Position numbers and translations under genes: made by a program. From NCBI RefSeq assembly GCF_031082405.1, contig NZ_JAVHJU010000001.1:62001-126000 (forward strand): a stretch of DNA of 64,000 bases. Direction: 5' to 3'. Below are positions 17,178 to 25,588 of this stretch, in pieces. The stretch is from Amycolatopsis sp. A133 (lineage in GTDB: Bacteria > Actinomycetota > Actinomycetes > Mycobacteriales > Pseudonocardiaceae). How positions within the stretch are numbered: the stretch's first letter is position 1; each line of letters starts with the position of its first letter. The notes under the pieces are model-generated. The model was given only the letters and a program-made list of their open reading frames with translations, was not told the DNA's origin and did no database searches.

Positions 17178-17696
17178 TTAGGGGTTGGCCGATGGCGGCT
17201 TGAGGGCCAGCTTCGCGAGCAGTTCGCGACCCTGTTCGGCCGAGCGCGGCTGGCACAGGACGTCGTACCGGCCGGCGACGAGCTGGCTCGCCGAGGAGAA
17301 GTCCCGGCGGCCCCGCGACATGCTGTACCCGATCGCGGCGAACATCAGGCCGGACAGGACTCCGAGCACGAGCCCGGTGAGCACCTGCAACGCGAACCCC
17401 TGGTTGACGAACAACCCGAGCAGCAGCCCCGCGAACAGGCCGAACCAGGCGCCGGACACCGCGCCGGTGCCGAGCACGCGGCCCCAGCTGAGCTTGCCGA
17501 TCACGCGCTCGACGAGCATCAGGTCGACCCCGACGATCGTGACGTCGCCGACGGCGAACTCGCTGTCCGCGAGGAAGTCGACCGCCTTCTGCGCCTCGCC
17601 GTAGGTCGCGTACGACCCGATCGGCCAGCCGGTCGGCGGGGTCGGCAGCCGCGGGAGGCCACCGGGCGCCCGCCCCCCGCCAAAGGGACTACTCAC
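17178..17696 (-). CDS. General-stress-protein-like membrane protein (YflT domain)
   Basis: This 172-residue protein has an N-terminal domain of the general stress protein 17M/YflT type (IGSYATYGEAQKAVDFLAD, then VTIVGVDL). Two adjacent glycine-rich transmembrane segments follow near 95-145, and then a short cytoplasmic tail. The GTG at 17696 has AGGTGAT just upstream. Function is unknown; stress induction is known only for distant homologues. Confidence 0.7.
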   Translation of the reverse strand: MSSPFGGGRAPGGLPRLPTPPTGWPIGSYATYGEAQKAVDFLADSEFAVGDVTIVGVDLMLVERVIGKLSWGRVLGTGAVSGAWFGLFAGLLLGLFVNQGFALQVLTGLVLGVLSGLMFAAIGYSMSRGRRDFSSASQLVAGRYDVLCQPRSAEQGRELLAKLALKPPSANP

Positions 17697-17852
17697 ATCA
17701 TCACCTGCGCACTCGTGGGTCCGGGTGTCCATCTTGTCAAGAACACCCGGGTGGTGCGAGCCGCTTACCCCGAAAGGCCCGAGCGCTTGTCGCCCTGTCG
17801 ACAAGTCGCTTCCCACTTTCCCTACGAAAGCTCAACCCCGGGTCCCCGGGGC

Positions 17853-17874
17853 GGAGCTTTCACGTGAAAGCTCC
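17853..17874 (-). terminator. 22-bp perfect palindrome after acyl-CoA dehydrogenase
   Basis: A fully self-complementary 22-mer centred on CACGTG with arms GGAGCTTTCAC lies two bases beyond the acyl-CoA dehydrogenase stop codon. A degenerate GAAAGCTC arm lies further out at 17826. It is a likely terminator or 3'-end stabiliser. Confidence 0.55.
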
Positions 17875-17876
17875 GG

Positions 17877-19079
17877 TCAGGAGCGGGACTTGTACTCGCG
17901 CAGGAGGCCGCGGCTGATGATGGTCTTCTGGATCTCGCTGGTGCCCTCGCCGATCAGCAGGAACGGCGCCTCGCGCATGAGCCGCTCGATCTCGTACTCC
18001 TTCGAGTACCCGTAACCGCCGTGGATGCGGAACGCGTCCTGCGTGACTTCCGCGCAGTACTCGGAGGCGATCAGCTTGGCCATCCCGGCCTCGACGTCGT
18101 TGCGGGCACCGGAGTCCTTGAGGCGGGCCGCGTTCACCATCATCAGGTGCGCGGCCTCGACCTTGGTCGCCATCTCGGCCAGCTTGAACGCCACGGCCTG
18201 GTGCTCGGCGATCGCCTTGCCGAACGTCTTGCGCTGCTGCGCGTACTCCACCGCCAGCTCGAACGCCCGGATCGCGATGCCGCACGCGCGCGCCGCGACG
18301 TTCACGCGGCCGACCTCGACACCGTCCATCATGTACGCGAAGCCCTTGCCCGGCGCTTCGCCGAGGACCATGTCGGCGCCGATCTCGTAGCCGTCGAAGA
18401 CCGCTTCGGTCGTGTCGACGCCCTTGTAGCCCATCTTGTCGATCTTGCCGGGGATGGTCAGCCCGGGCGCGACCTCGCCGAAGCCCTCCGGCTTCTCGAC
18501 GAGGAACGTCGTCAGGTTCTGGTGGGGCTTCTCGGCGCCCTCGTCGGTCTTCACCAGCAGTGCGATCAGGTTGGACGATCCGCCGTTCGTCAGCCACATC
18601 TTCGAGCCGTCGATGACGTAGTGAGCACCATCGTCGCTACGCCTCGCCTTGGTCTTGATCGCGGCGACGTCGGACCCGAGGTCGGGCTCCGACATCGAGA
18701 AGGAGCCGCGGACCTCGCCGGTGGCCATCCGCGGCAGGAAGTGCTGCTTCTGCGCTTCCGTGCCGTGGCGGGAGATCATGTGCGCCACGATGAAGTGGGT
18801 GTTGATGACGCCGGAGACGCTCATCCAGCCCCGCGCGATCTCCTCGACGACCAGCGCGTAGGTGAGCAGCGACTCGCCGAGCCCGCCGTACTCCTCCGGG
18901 ATGGTGATCCCGAACAGGCCCATCTCCTTCATGCCCGCGACGATGTCGGCGGGGTAGGCGTCGGCGTGCTCGAGCTCCTGCGCGTGCGGGATGACCTCCT
19001 TGTCCACGAACTGGCGGACGGTCGCGAGGATCTCCGACTGCACGTCGGTCAGGCCGGCGGTCTGGGCGAGACGGGCCAT
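17877..19079 (-). CDS. Acyl-CoA dehydrogenase
   Basis: This 400-residue flavoprotein has the standard acyl-CoA dehydrogenase layout: an N-terminal helical domain, a central beta domain with SFSMSEPDLGSD, and a C-terminal helical domain with RKTFGKAIAEHQ. The catalytic-base region is LLIGEGTSEIQ near 380. It oxidises an acyl-CoA to the 2,3-enoyl-CoA; chain specificity cannot be read. The ATG at 19079 follows AAAGGGAG; a GTG lies one codon upstream. It stands alone, divergent from a DUF4190 gene. Confidence 0.88.
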   Translation of the reverse strand: MARLAQTAGLTDVQSEILATVRQFVDKEVIPHAQELEHADAYPADIVAGMKEMGLFGITIPEEYGGLGESLLTYALVVEEIARGWMSVSGVINTHFIVAHMISRHGTEAQKQHFLPRMATGEVRGSFSMSEPDLGSDVAAIKTKARRSDDGAHYVIDGSKMWLTNGGSSNLIALLVKTDEGAEKPHQNLTTFLVEKPEGFGEVAPGLTIPGKIDKMGYKGVDTTEAVFDGYEIGADMVLGEAPGKGFAYMMDGVEVGRVNVAARACGIAIRAFELAVEYAQQRKTFGKAIAEHQAVAFKLAEMATKVEAAHLMMVNAARLKDSGARNDVEAGMAKLIASEYCAEVTQDAFRIHGGYGYSKEYEIERLMREAPFLLIGEGTSEIQKTIISRGLLREYKSRS

Positions 19080-19220
19080 CACGGCTCCCTTTCCGGAATA
19101 CGACGCCGCTCCCGGCGCTGGGTTACCGGTGAGTATGACCCGAAAGCCGCAACCCTGCTATGAGGGCGCTCACGCTCGGCGTGATCGGCCCCGTAAAGTG
19201 CGGCGGGGAGGGGAGAGATC

Positions 19221-19622
19221 GTGACTTATCCGCAGGACCCGAACAACCCGTACGGCCAGCAGCCGCCCTCGGGTGGCTACCAGCAGCCCGGATACGGCCA
19301 GCAGTACCCGAGCGGTGGTTACCAGCAGCCGGGCTACCCGCAGTACCCCGGCTACCCGGGGATGCAGGGGCCGCCGCGGGAAGGTTCCGGGCTCGCGGTC
19401 GGCGCACTGGTCTGCTCGATCGCCGGCATCTTCCTGTGCGTGCTCGTGACCATCGCCGGCATCGTGATGGGCCACATCGCCTACGGCAAGGCCAAACGCG
19501 GCGAAGCCGAGGGCCAGGGCGTCGCGCTCGCGGCGATCATCGTGGGGTACGCGGGGATCGTGCTCGGCATCGCGCTCGTCGCCCTCGCGATCGCCTTCGG
19601 CTTCTTCAGCTCCGTGCACTGA
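19221..19622 (+). CDS. DUF4190 membrane protein, short tail
   Basis: This 133-residue protein has a 50-residue N-terminal tail made of Pro/Gly/Tyr/Gln repeats (GGYQQPGY units). A two-helix DUF4190 domain follows with ALVCSIAGIF, GIVMGHIAYGKAKRGE and AAIIVGYAGIVLG. It should be an inner-membrane protein with the disordered tail outside or inside the cell; its function is unknown. The GTG start follows a GGGGAGGGGAGA stretch. The next gene is a paralogue with a much longer tail. Confidence 0.82.
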   Translation: MTYPQDPNNPYGQQPPSGGYQQPGYGQQYPSGGYQQPGYPQYPGYPGMQGPPREGSGLAVGALVCSIAGIFLCVLVTIAGIVMGHIAYGKAKRGEAEGQGVALAAIIVGYAGIVLGIALVALAIAFGFFSSVH

Positions 19623-19669
19623 CCCGGGGCACCGACGTTGGCTTCCCACCCGCACCGAGGGGATCCGTC

Positions 19670-20458
19670 ATGACCGACCCGTCCGGGGACAAGGACCGTC
19701 CGGCCGCCGACCCGACCGTGGCGTACGACCCGCCGCCGCCGGCGGGCCCCGCGTCGTACGAGCCGGAGAACTACGACCCGCCGTCGCCCGACGCCACGAT
19801 CAGCGCGACGACGCCGGCCGGCGACGCCTCGACCCCAGCGGACACCACCGCGGCGGCGCCGACGCAGGCGGCCGAGTCCCCGGCCACCGGCGCCTCGACC
19901 CCAGCGGCCGGGTCCCCGGCCACCGAGGCCCCGGCTCAAGCTGCCGAGTTCCCGTCCCCGGCCCCTGAGGCCCAAACCGCCGGCGACCGGACCCCCGCCA
20001 CCGGGTTCCCGGCCCAAGCCGCCGCGGACCAGCCCGGCCACCTGCCGCCCGGCGCCTACGAAACCCCCGCGGCGTACATCCCCGGCACGCCCTACGCACC
20101 TCCGGGGCAGCCGATCCCCCAGGCCTACCCGCAGCAGCCGTACCCGCCGGCGTACGGCCGTGCGTACACCGGGCCGGCGCCGTACAGCCAGCCCTACGGG
20201 ACGCCCCCGCGCGGGCAGGACAACGCCCTCGCCATCGGCGCGCTGGTGTGCTCGATCCTCGGCTTTTGCTCCGGGATCACCGCCATTGCCGGGCTGGTCA
20301 TGGGCCACATCGCGCTCAGCAAGACCAACCGCGGCGAAGCGGGCGGCCGCGGGCTGGCCACGGCCGCCGTGATCGTCGGCTACGTCGTGCTCGCGCTCTG
20401 GGCCGGCTTCTTGACCACCTTGATCATCCTGGGCTCGAACGGCTACCTCAGCAGCTAG
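19670..20458 (+). CDS. DUF4190 membrane protein, long Pro/Ala tail
   Basis: This 262-residue paralogue of the upstream gene has about 185 residues of disordered Ala/Pro/Thr/Glu-rich sequence with imperfect repeats (AGSPATEAPAQAAEF-like). The same two-helix domain follows (ALVCSILGFCSG, GLVMGHIALSKTNRGEAGG). The pair probably arose by tandem duplication with expansion of the tail. Its TAG stop overlaps the stop of the convergent SPFH gene in CTAG. Confidence 0.82.
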   Translation: MTDPSGDKDRPAADPTVAYDPPPPAGPASYEPENYDPPSPDATISATTPAGDASTPADTTAAAPTQAAESPATGASTPAAGSPATEAPAQAAEFPSPAPEAQTAGDRTPATGFPAQAAADQPGHLPPGAYETPAAYIPGTPYAPPGQPIPQAYPQQPYPPAYGRAYTGPAPYSQPYGTPPRGQDNALAIGALVCSILGFCSGITAIAGLVMGHIALSKTNRGEAGGRGLATAAVIVGYVVLALWAGFLTTLIILGSNGYLSS

Positions 20459-21351
20459 TCCGCGGCCGGCAGCACCGCGTCGCCGGGGCTGCGCGGCGAC
20501 GGCGTCGCGTGGCCGTTCACCTCCGGTTTCGCCTCGACCGCGGCGGGCTCCGGTGCGGGCTCCGGGGCCGGGGCGGCCTGCGCGGCCGGGGCCGCCGGCC
20601 TCGGCGTCTGCGCGTCGAGGAACCGCAGCAGCTCCACCGGGAACGGCAGCACCAGCGTCGAATTCTTCTCCGACGACACCTGCACGACCGTCTCCAGCAG
20701 CCGCAGCTGCAGCGCCGCCGGGGTGTCGGCCATCTGCGCGGCGGCCTGCGACAGCTTGTACGACGCCTGCAGCTCACCGTCGGCGGAGATGACGCGCGCG
20801 CGTCGTTCCCGCTCCGCCTCGGCCTGCCGCGACATCGAACGCTTCATCGCCTCCGGCAGCGCGACGTCCTTGATCTCCACGCGGTCGATGTGGATGCCCC
20901 AGTCCAGTGCCGGGCTGTCGATCATCAGCTCCAGGCCCTCGTTGAGGCGCTCGCGGTTGGACAGCAGGTCGTCGAGTTCGCTCTTGCCGATGATCGAGCG
21001 CAGCGACGTCTGCGCGACCTGGCCGACCGCCGAGCGGTAGTCCTGCACGTTGACCGCCGCCACGACCGGGTCGATGACCTTGAAGTAGACGACCGCGTCG
21101 ACGCGGACCGTGACGTTGTCGCGGGTGATGCCGTCCTGGGCGGGCACCGGCATGGTCACGATCTGCATGTTGACCTTCTGGAGCCGGTCCGCGAACGGCA
21201 CCAGCACCATCAGGCCGGGTTCCGCGACCCGCGATCGCACCCGGCCGAACCGGTAGACCAGACCGCGTTCGTACTGCTTCACGACCCGCACGCTCGACGC
21301 GAGCCAGGCGCCGCCCGCGAGGACGACGGCGCTGAGGATCTCCACCACCAT
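20455..21351 (-). CDS. SPFH/stomatin-like membrane protein (slipin)
   Basis: The product (298 residues) has one N-terminal transmembrane segment (residues 2-20), then the Band-7/SPFH domain (VKQYERGLVYRFGRV, DNVTVRVDAVVYFKV, QTSLRSIIGKSELDDLLSNR). An Ala/Glu-rich coiled region (KRSMSRQAEAERERRARVI) and a Pro/Ala tail follow. Such proteins scaffold membrane microdomains or control membrane proteases. No NfeD partner is adjacent, and the neighbours do not point to a role. Confidence 0.85.
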   Translation of the reverse strand: MVVEILSAVVLAGGAWLASSVRVVKQYERGLVYRFGRVRSRVAEPGLMVLVPFADRLQKVNMQIVTMPVPAQDGITRDNVTVRVDAVVYFKVIDPVVAAVNVQDYRSAVGQVAQTSLRSIIGKSELDDLLSNRERLNEGLELMIDSPALDWGIHIDRVEIKDVALPEAMKRSMSRQAEAERERRARVISADGELQASYKLSQAAAQMADTPAALQLRLLETVVQVSSEKNSTLVLPFPVELLRFLDAQTPRPAAPAAQAAPAPEPAPEPAAVEAKPEVNGHATPSPRSPGDAVLPAAD

Positions 21352-21447
21352 GACTGCTCCCGGGGTTGCGTTTTCCCCTTGAAAGCCCAGCGTACGCCCG
21401 CTGGAGAGCCGACGAAATGCATTGGACGCGGCTGCCAGGCTGGGGCG

Positions 21448-22356
21448 GTGACCGATCTTCGGATTCCCCCGCTGTTCGCCGCCCGCGCGCCGCGGGTGCT
21501 CGGCGACGGCGCCGTCCCCTGGCTGGCGGCCCTGCCCGGGCTCGCCGCGGAGTACGCGCGGAAGTGGGGGTGTGCGTTCGAGGGCGAGGCGATGCACGGC
21601 TACGTCGGTGTGGTGCAGCCCGCGCGGCTCGCCGACGGCACGCCGGTGGTGCTGAAACTGGGCTGGCGGGACGCCGAGTCCGCCGACGAGCCGCTCGCAC
21701 TGTCCACATGGGCCGGTCGCGGTGCGGTGCTGCTGCTGGATTCCGCGCCCGACGACGGCGTGCTGCTGCTCGAACGGCTCGACGCCGGGCGCACCCTCGA
21801 CGACCTCCCGCTGCGTTCGGCGATCCCGCTCATCGGCGGCCTGGCGCGGCGGCTGGCCGTCCCGGCGCCGGCGTCGATGGGGCGACGGCTGCGGGCCGAA
21901 GCCGGGTCCCTCGTCGAGGAACTCCCCCGCCGCTGGGCCGAACTCGGCGAGCCGTTCGAGAAGCGGCTGGTCGACGCCGCCGTCGCGATCTGCCGCGAGC
22001 TCGGGCCGTCGGCGGGTGAAGAGCTGGTGAACGAGGACCTGCACTTCCAGAACGTCCTGGCCGGCACGCGGGAGCCGTGGCTGGTCATCGACCCGAAGCC
22101 GCTGGCCGGCGACCTCGAGTGGGGCGTCATCCCGCTGTTCTGGAACCGCTTCACCGAGTCCACACTGGACGAACGGTTCGCGCTGATCGTCGCGTCGCAG
22201 GAGCTGGACGCCGCGAAGGCGCGGGCTTGGACGCTGGTGCGGGCCGTGCAGAACTGGATCTGGATGATCGAGGAGTACGAGGAGACCGGCGAGGACAGCG
22301 ACGACCCGGCGTTCATCACAGTGCCGGAAATCGCTACCTGGGCAGCCAGCCGATAG
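21448..22356 (+). CDS. APH(6)-like small-molecule phosphotransferase
   Basis: This 302-residue kinase of the streptomycin/hydroxyurea phosphotransferase family (APH_6_hur) has the Brenner-type catalytic loop NEDLHFQNVLAG near 190-203 and the metal-binding VIDPKPLAGDLEWG following it. VVLKLGW provides the ATP-binding lysine. It could inactivate an aminoglycoside or hydroxyurea; chromosomal copies in actinobacteria often have no proven role. The GTG start at 21448 is the one that gives the family-typical N terminus. Confidence 0.75.
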   Translation: MTDLRIPPLFAARAPRVLGDGAVPWLAALPGLAAEYARKWGCAFEGEAMHGYVGVVQPARLADGTPVVLKLGWRDAESADEPLALSTWAGRGAVLLLDSAPDDGVLLLERLDAGRTLDDLPLRSAIPLIGGLARRLAVPAPASMGRRLRAEAGSLVEELPRRWAELGEPFEKRLVDAAVAICRELGPSAGEELVNEDLHFQNVLAGTREPWLVIDPKPLAGDLEWGVIPLFWNRFTESTLDERFALIVASQELDAAKARAWTLVRAVQNWIWMIEEYEETGEDSDDPAFITVPEIATWAASR

Positions 22357-22359
22357 TGT
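22354..22359 (+). promoter_or_regulatory. -10 hexamer, possible leaderless start
   Basis: TAGTGT fits the actinobacterial -10 pattern TANNNT and ends 7 nt before the ATG at 22367, the spacing expected when transcription begins at the start codon. No Shine-Dalgarno sequence is visible. Confidence 0.45.
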
Positions 22360-22366
22360 CAGCGGC

Positions 22367-23644
22367 ATGGCCGCGGTCAACAGGGTTTTCGCAGCTCAGC
22401 TGTCCGGGTTGCCGGTATTCGGCCCGGATGGGGAGTCGATCGGCCGCGTCCGCGACCTGGTCGCCGGGCTGCGTCTCGACGCGCAGCCGCCGCGGATCCT
22501 CGGCCTGGTCGTCGAACTGACCACCCGGCGGCGCGTCTTCGTCCCGATGCTGCGGGTCACCTCGATCGAGCCGACCGCCGTGACGCTGGCCACCGGCTCG
22601 GTCAACATGCGCCAGTTCAACCAGCGGCCCAACGAGGTCCTGGTGCTCGGCCAGCTGCTCGACGCGCACGCCACGCTGGCCGGGCCGGGCACCCGGATCA
22701 CCGTCGTCGACGCCGGGATGGAGCCGACCCGCACCCGTGACTGGGTGCTGGCCAAGCTGGCCATCCGGGAGCGGCGGGTCGGGCTGGGCCGGCGCCGCGC
22801 GCCCATGCAGGTGCTGCCGTGGCCGGAGGTGGCCGGGCTCGGCCTGACCGACCTCACCGGCCAGCCCCAGGGCGCGGGCCAGCTGCTGATGCTGTTCGAC
22901 ACCATGCGGGCGGCCGACATCGCCGCGACCGTGCGCGACCTGCCGCTCAAGCGGCGCCACGAGGTCGCCGACGCGATGGACGACGAGCGCCTCGCCGACG
23001 TCATCGAGGAACTGCCGGACGACGACCAGAAGGAACTGCTGGCCTACCTGGCCGAGGAGCGCGCCGCCGACGTCCTGGAGGCGATGAACCCCGACGACGC
23101 GGCCGACCTGCTGGCCGAGCTGGCGCCGGCCGACCAGAGCCGGTTGCTGGAGCTGATGGAGCCGGAGGAGTCCGCGCCGGTCCGGCGGCTGCTGGAGTAC
23201 TCGTCGGACACCGCGGGCGGCCTGATGACGCCGGAGCCGGTGGTGCTGACCCCGGACACGACGATCGCGGAGGCGCTGGCGCACATCCGCAACGCCGATC
23301 TGCCGCCGGCGCTGGCCAGCATGGTGTTCGTCTGCCGCCCGCCGACCGCGACGCCGACCGGGCGCTACGTCGGCGTCGTCCACTTCCAGCGGCTGCTGCG
23401 GGAGCCGCCGGCGGAGCTGGTCGCGAGCGCCGTCGACACCGGGCTGCCGCCGCTGAAGCCGGGGGCGTCGCTCGCCGAGGTCACGCGGTACTTCGCGGCC
23501 TACAACCTGACCTGCGGACCGGTCATCGACGCCGAAGACCACCTGATCGGCGCGGTGACCGTCGACGACGTCCTCGACCACCTGCTGCCCGAGGACTGGC
23601 GCGAGACCGGGCTGCACGACACCTTGGAGGAAGACCGTGCCTGA
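22367..23644 (+). CDS. MgtE-N/CBS domain protein without channel
   Basis: This 425-residue soluble protein has an N-terminal PRC-barrel-like region (LPVFGPDGESIGRVRDLVAG), then an MgtE N-type helical superfamily (RHEVADAMDDERLADVIEEL and repeats). A tandem CBS pair follows (MTPEPVVLTPDTTIAEALAH, then GPVIDAEDHLIGAVTVDDVL). It lacks the transmembrane part of MgtE magnesium channels and so is likely a sensor or partner protein. It overlaps the DUF1003 gene by 8 bp, suggesting joint function at the membrane. Confidence 0.82.
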   Translation: MAAVNRVFAAQLSGLPVFGPDGESIGRVRDLVAGLRLDAQPPRILGLVVELTTRRRVFVPMLRVTSIEPTAVTLATGSVNMRQFNQRPNEVLVLGQLLDAHATLAGPGTRITVVDAGMEPTRTRDWVLAKLAIRERRVGLGRRRAPMQVLPWPEVAGLGLTDLTGQPQGAGQLLMLFDTMRAADIAATVRDLPLKRRHEVADAMDDERLADVIEELPDDDQKELLAYLAEERAADVLEAMNPDDAADLLAELAPADQSRLLELMEPEESAPVRRLLEYSSDTAGGLMTPEPVVLTPDTTIAEALAHIRNADLPPALASMVFVCRPPTATPTGRYVGVVHFQRLLREPPAELVASAVDTGLPPLKPGASLAEVTRYFAAYNLTCGPVIDAEDHLIGAVTVDDVLDHLLPEDWRETGLHDTLEEDRA

Positions 23645-24137
23645 GCTGACTCCGGGACGGCGGCTCGACCAGCCCCGCGGCCAGAACCGGTTCAGGTTGA
23701 ACATCGACCCGGACACCTTCGGGCGGCTGTCGGAGCGGCTGGCGCGGTTCCTCGGCACCGGGAAGTACCTGTTCTGGCAGACGCTGCTCGTGATCGTCTG
23801 GGTGGTGCTGAACATCACGGCGGTGTCGCTGCAGTGGGACCCGTACCCGTTCATCCTGCTCAACCTGGCGTTTTCGACGCAGGCGGCGTACGCGGCACCG
23901 CTGATCCTGCTCGCGCAGAACCGGCAGGACGACCGCGACCGCGTCTCCCTGGATGAGGACCGGAACCGGGCCCTGCAGACGAAGGCCGACACGGAGTACC
24001 TGGCGCGGGAGCTGGCGGCGCTGCGGCTGGCGGTCGGCGAAGTGGCGACGCGCGACTACCTCCGCAGCGAGCTCGACCGGCTCCGGGAGGACCTGTCCGT
24101 CCAGCCCAGGAAGTCCCGCACCCCTACCGGCTCGTAA
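23637..24137 (+). CDS. DUF1003 membrane protein
   Basis: The encoded 166-residue protein has two transmembrane helices (TLLVIVWVVLNITAV and FILLNLAFSTQAAYAAPLILL) and the DUF1003 signature with LLAQNRQDDRDR. A charged coiled-coil tail of about 55 residues follows. It starts at GTG inside the end of the MgtE-N/CBS gene. Pairing of these two families is common in actinobacteria; the function is unknown. Confidence 0.82.
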   Translation: MPELTPGRRLDQPRGQNRFRLNIDPDTFGRLSERLARFLGTGKYLFWQTLLVIVWVVLNITAVSLQWDPYPFILLNLAFSTQAAYAAPLILLAQNRQDDRDRVSLDEDRNRALQTKADTEYLARELAALRLAVGEVATRDYLRSELDRLREDLSVQPRKSRTPTGS

Positions 24138-24140
24138 CAT
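24135..24140 (+). promoter_or_regulatory. -10 hexamer for leaderless mrp
   Basis: TAACAT ends 7 nt before the GTG at 24148. This arrangement supports that GTG as both transcription and translation start, rather than the ATG at 24139 that overlaps the hexamer. Confidence 0.5.
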
Positions 24141-24147
24141 GGGTGGG

Positions 24148-25293
24148 GTGACCAGCACCCAGCAGCTCCCCAGCGTCGACGACGTCCGCAGCGCGCTGAA
24201 GAGCGTGCAAGACCCCGAGATCCGCAAACCCATCACGGACCTGGGGATGGTCAAGGACGTGGCGGTGGCGTCCGACGGTGTTGTCACCGTCGGGATCTAC
24301 CTGACGGTGGCGGGCTGCCCCCTGAAGGCGACGCTGACCAACGACACCAAGGCCGCGGTTTCGAAGCTGCCCGGCGTGGTGGACGTGCGCGTCGAACTGG
24401 ACGTGATGAGCGACGAGCAGCGCTCCGAGCTGCGGAAGTCCCTGCGCGGTGACGCGGCGGAGCCGGTGATCCCGTTCGCGCAGCCGGGCTCGATGACGCG
24501 GGTGTACTGCGTGGCCTCGGGCAAGGGCGGCGTGGGCAAGTCGTCGGTGACGGTGAACCTGGCGGCGGCGATGGCCGCGCGCGGGCTGTCGGTGGGGGTG
24601 GTGGACGCGGACATCTACGGCCACTCGATCCCCCGCATGCTGGGCGCGCGCGAGAAGCCGACAAAGGTCGACACGATGATCATGCCGCCGCAGTCCCACG
24701 GCGTGAAGGTGATCTCGATCGGCATGTTCACCCCGGGCAACACCCCGGTGGTCTGGCGCGGCCCGATGCTCCACCGCGCGCTCCAGCAGTTCCTGGCGGA
24801 CGTGTTCTGGGGCGACCTGGACATCCTGCTGCTGGACCTCCCGCCGGGCACGGGCGACATCGCGATTTCGGTGGCCCAGCTGATCCCGAACGCGGAGATC
24901 CTGGTGGTGACCACACCCCAGCAGGCAGCGGCCGAGGTGGCCGAGCGAGCGGGCGCGATCGCCCTGCAGACGCGCCAGCGCGTGGCGGGGGTCATCGAGA
25001 ACATGTCGTGGCTGGAGACGCCGTCCGGCGAGCGCATGGAGCTGTTCGGCTCGGGCGGCGGCGCGACGGTGGCTTCGTCGTTGTCGAAGTCGATCGGCTC
25101 CGAGGTCCCCCTGCTCGGCCAGGTCCCGATGGACCCGCGGGTCGTCGCCCAGGGTGATGCGGGCACGCCGATCGTGCTGTCCGAGCCGGAGGCACCGGCC
25201 TCACTGGTGCTGAGCGACGTGGCGAAGAAGCTCTCGGTCCGGGCGCGGGGCTTGGCGGGGATGATGCTGAACGTGACGCCGGCGGGTCGCTGA
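24148..25293 (+). CDS. mrp: Mrp/ApbC-type iron-sulfur cluster carrier ATPase
   Basis: This 381-residue P-loop ATPase of the Mrp/NBP35 family has an N-terminal MIP18/DUF59-like domain (VRSALKSVQDPEIRKPITDLGMV) and a deviant Walker A GKGGVGKSS near 125. Switch-type DADIYGHSIP and DLPPGTGD follow. The family binds and transfers Fe-S clusters to apoproteins in the cytosol. The usual C-terminal CxxC is not evident: the corresponding region reads VIENMSWLETPSGERMELFG, with no cysteine. It should therefore be compared with the Cys-containing members. Confidence 0.85.
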   Translation: MTSTQQLPSVDDVRSALKSVQDPEIRKPITDLGMVKDVAVASDGVVTVGIYLTVAGCPLKATLTNDTKAAVSKLPGVVDVRVELDVMSDEQRSELRKSLRGDAAEPVIPFAQPGSMTRVYCVASGKGGVGKSSVTVNLAAAMAARGLSVGVVDADIYGHSIPRMLGAREKPTKVDTMIMPPQSHGVKVISIGMFTPGNTPVVWRGPMLHRALQQFLADVFWGDLDILLLDLPPGTGDIAISVAQLIPNAEILVVTTPQQAAAEVAERAGAIALQTRQRVAGVIENMSWLETPSGERMELFGSGGGATVASSLSKSIGSEVPLLGQVPMDPRVVAQGDAGTPIVLSEPEAPASLVLSDVAKKLSVRARGLAGMMLNVTPAGR

Positions 25294-25301
25294 GGGTCGC
25301 C

Positions 25302-25361
25302 GGTCACGGCTGGCGGATCGCGGTCGCGGCTGGCGGATCGCGGTCACGGCTGGCGGATCGG
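25302..25361. repeat. 20-bp tandem repeat, 3 copies
   Basis: Three consecutive units of GGTC(A/G)CGGCTGGCGGATCG differ by one or two bases. They begin 9 bp after the mrp stop codon. Confidence 0.8.
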
Positions 25362-25436
25362 GGCCGCCGCTGCCGGCTCTGGCTCCCTGCCGCTTCAGCG
25401 GCAAGGGCCCAATGCGCCCCCATCCGGCCACCAAGC

Positions 25437-25557
25437 GCAGCCCCCGCCCTCTCCGGGGGGTCGGTCCCACGTCCAGTTTATCGGGCCTGTCCGACACAAG
25501 GCCGAAAAACGGCCCGCACGCCCCCCGTTGTCCACATCACGGCCGGGCTGTGGAGGG
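25437..25557 (-). repeat. DnaA-box intergenic element, copy A
   Basis: Read on the minus strand the element has a degenerate box, then TGTGGACAA (TTGTCCACA at 25528-25536 on plus). About 48 bp later TAAACTGGACGTGGGA is followed by a C-run/G-run hairpin ending GAGGGCGGGGGC. The same order occurs at 27897-28015 and 30321-30430. It lies between mrp and a truncated acetyltransferase. Confidence 0.65.
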
Positions 25558-25588
25558 CCGGTCGCGTCGCGCCGGTAGGCGTAGTGGA

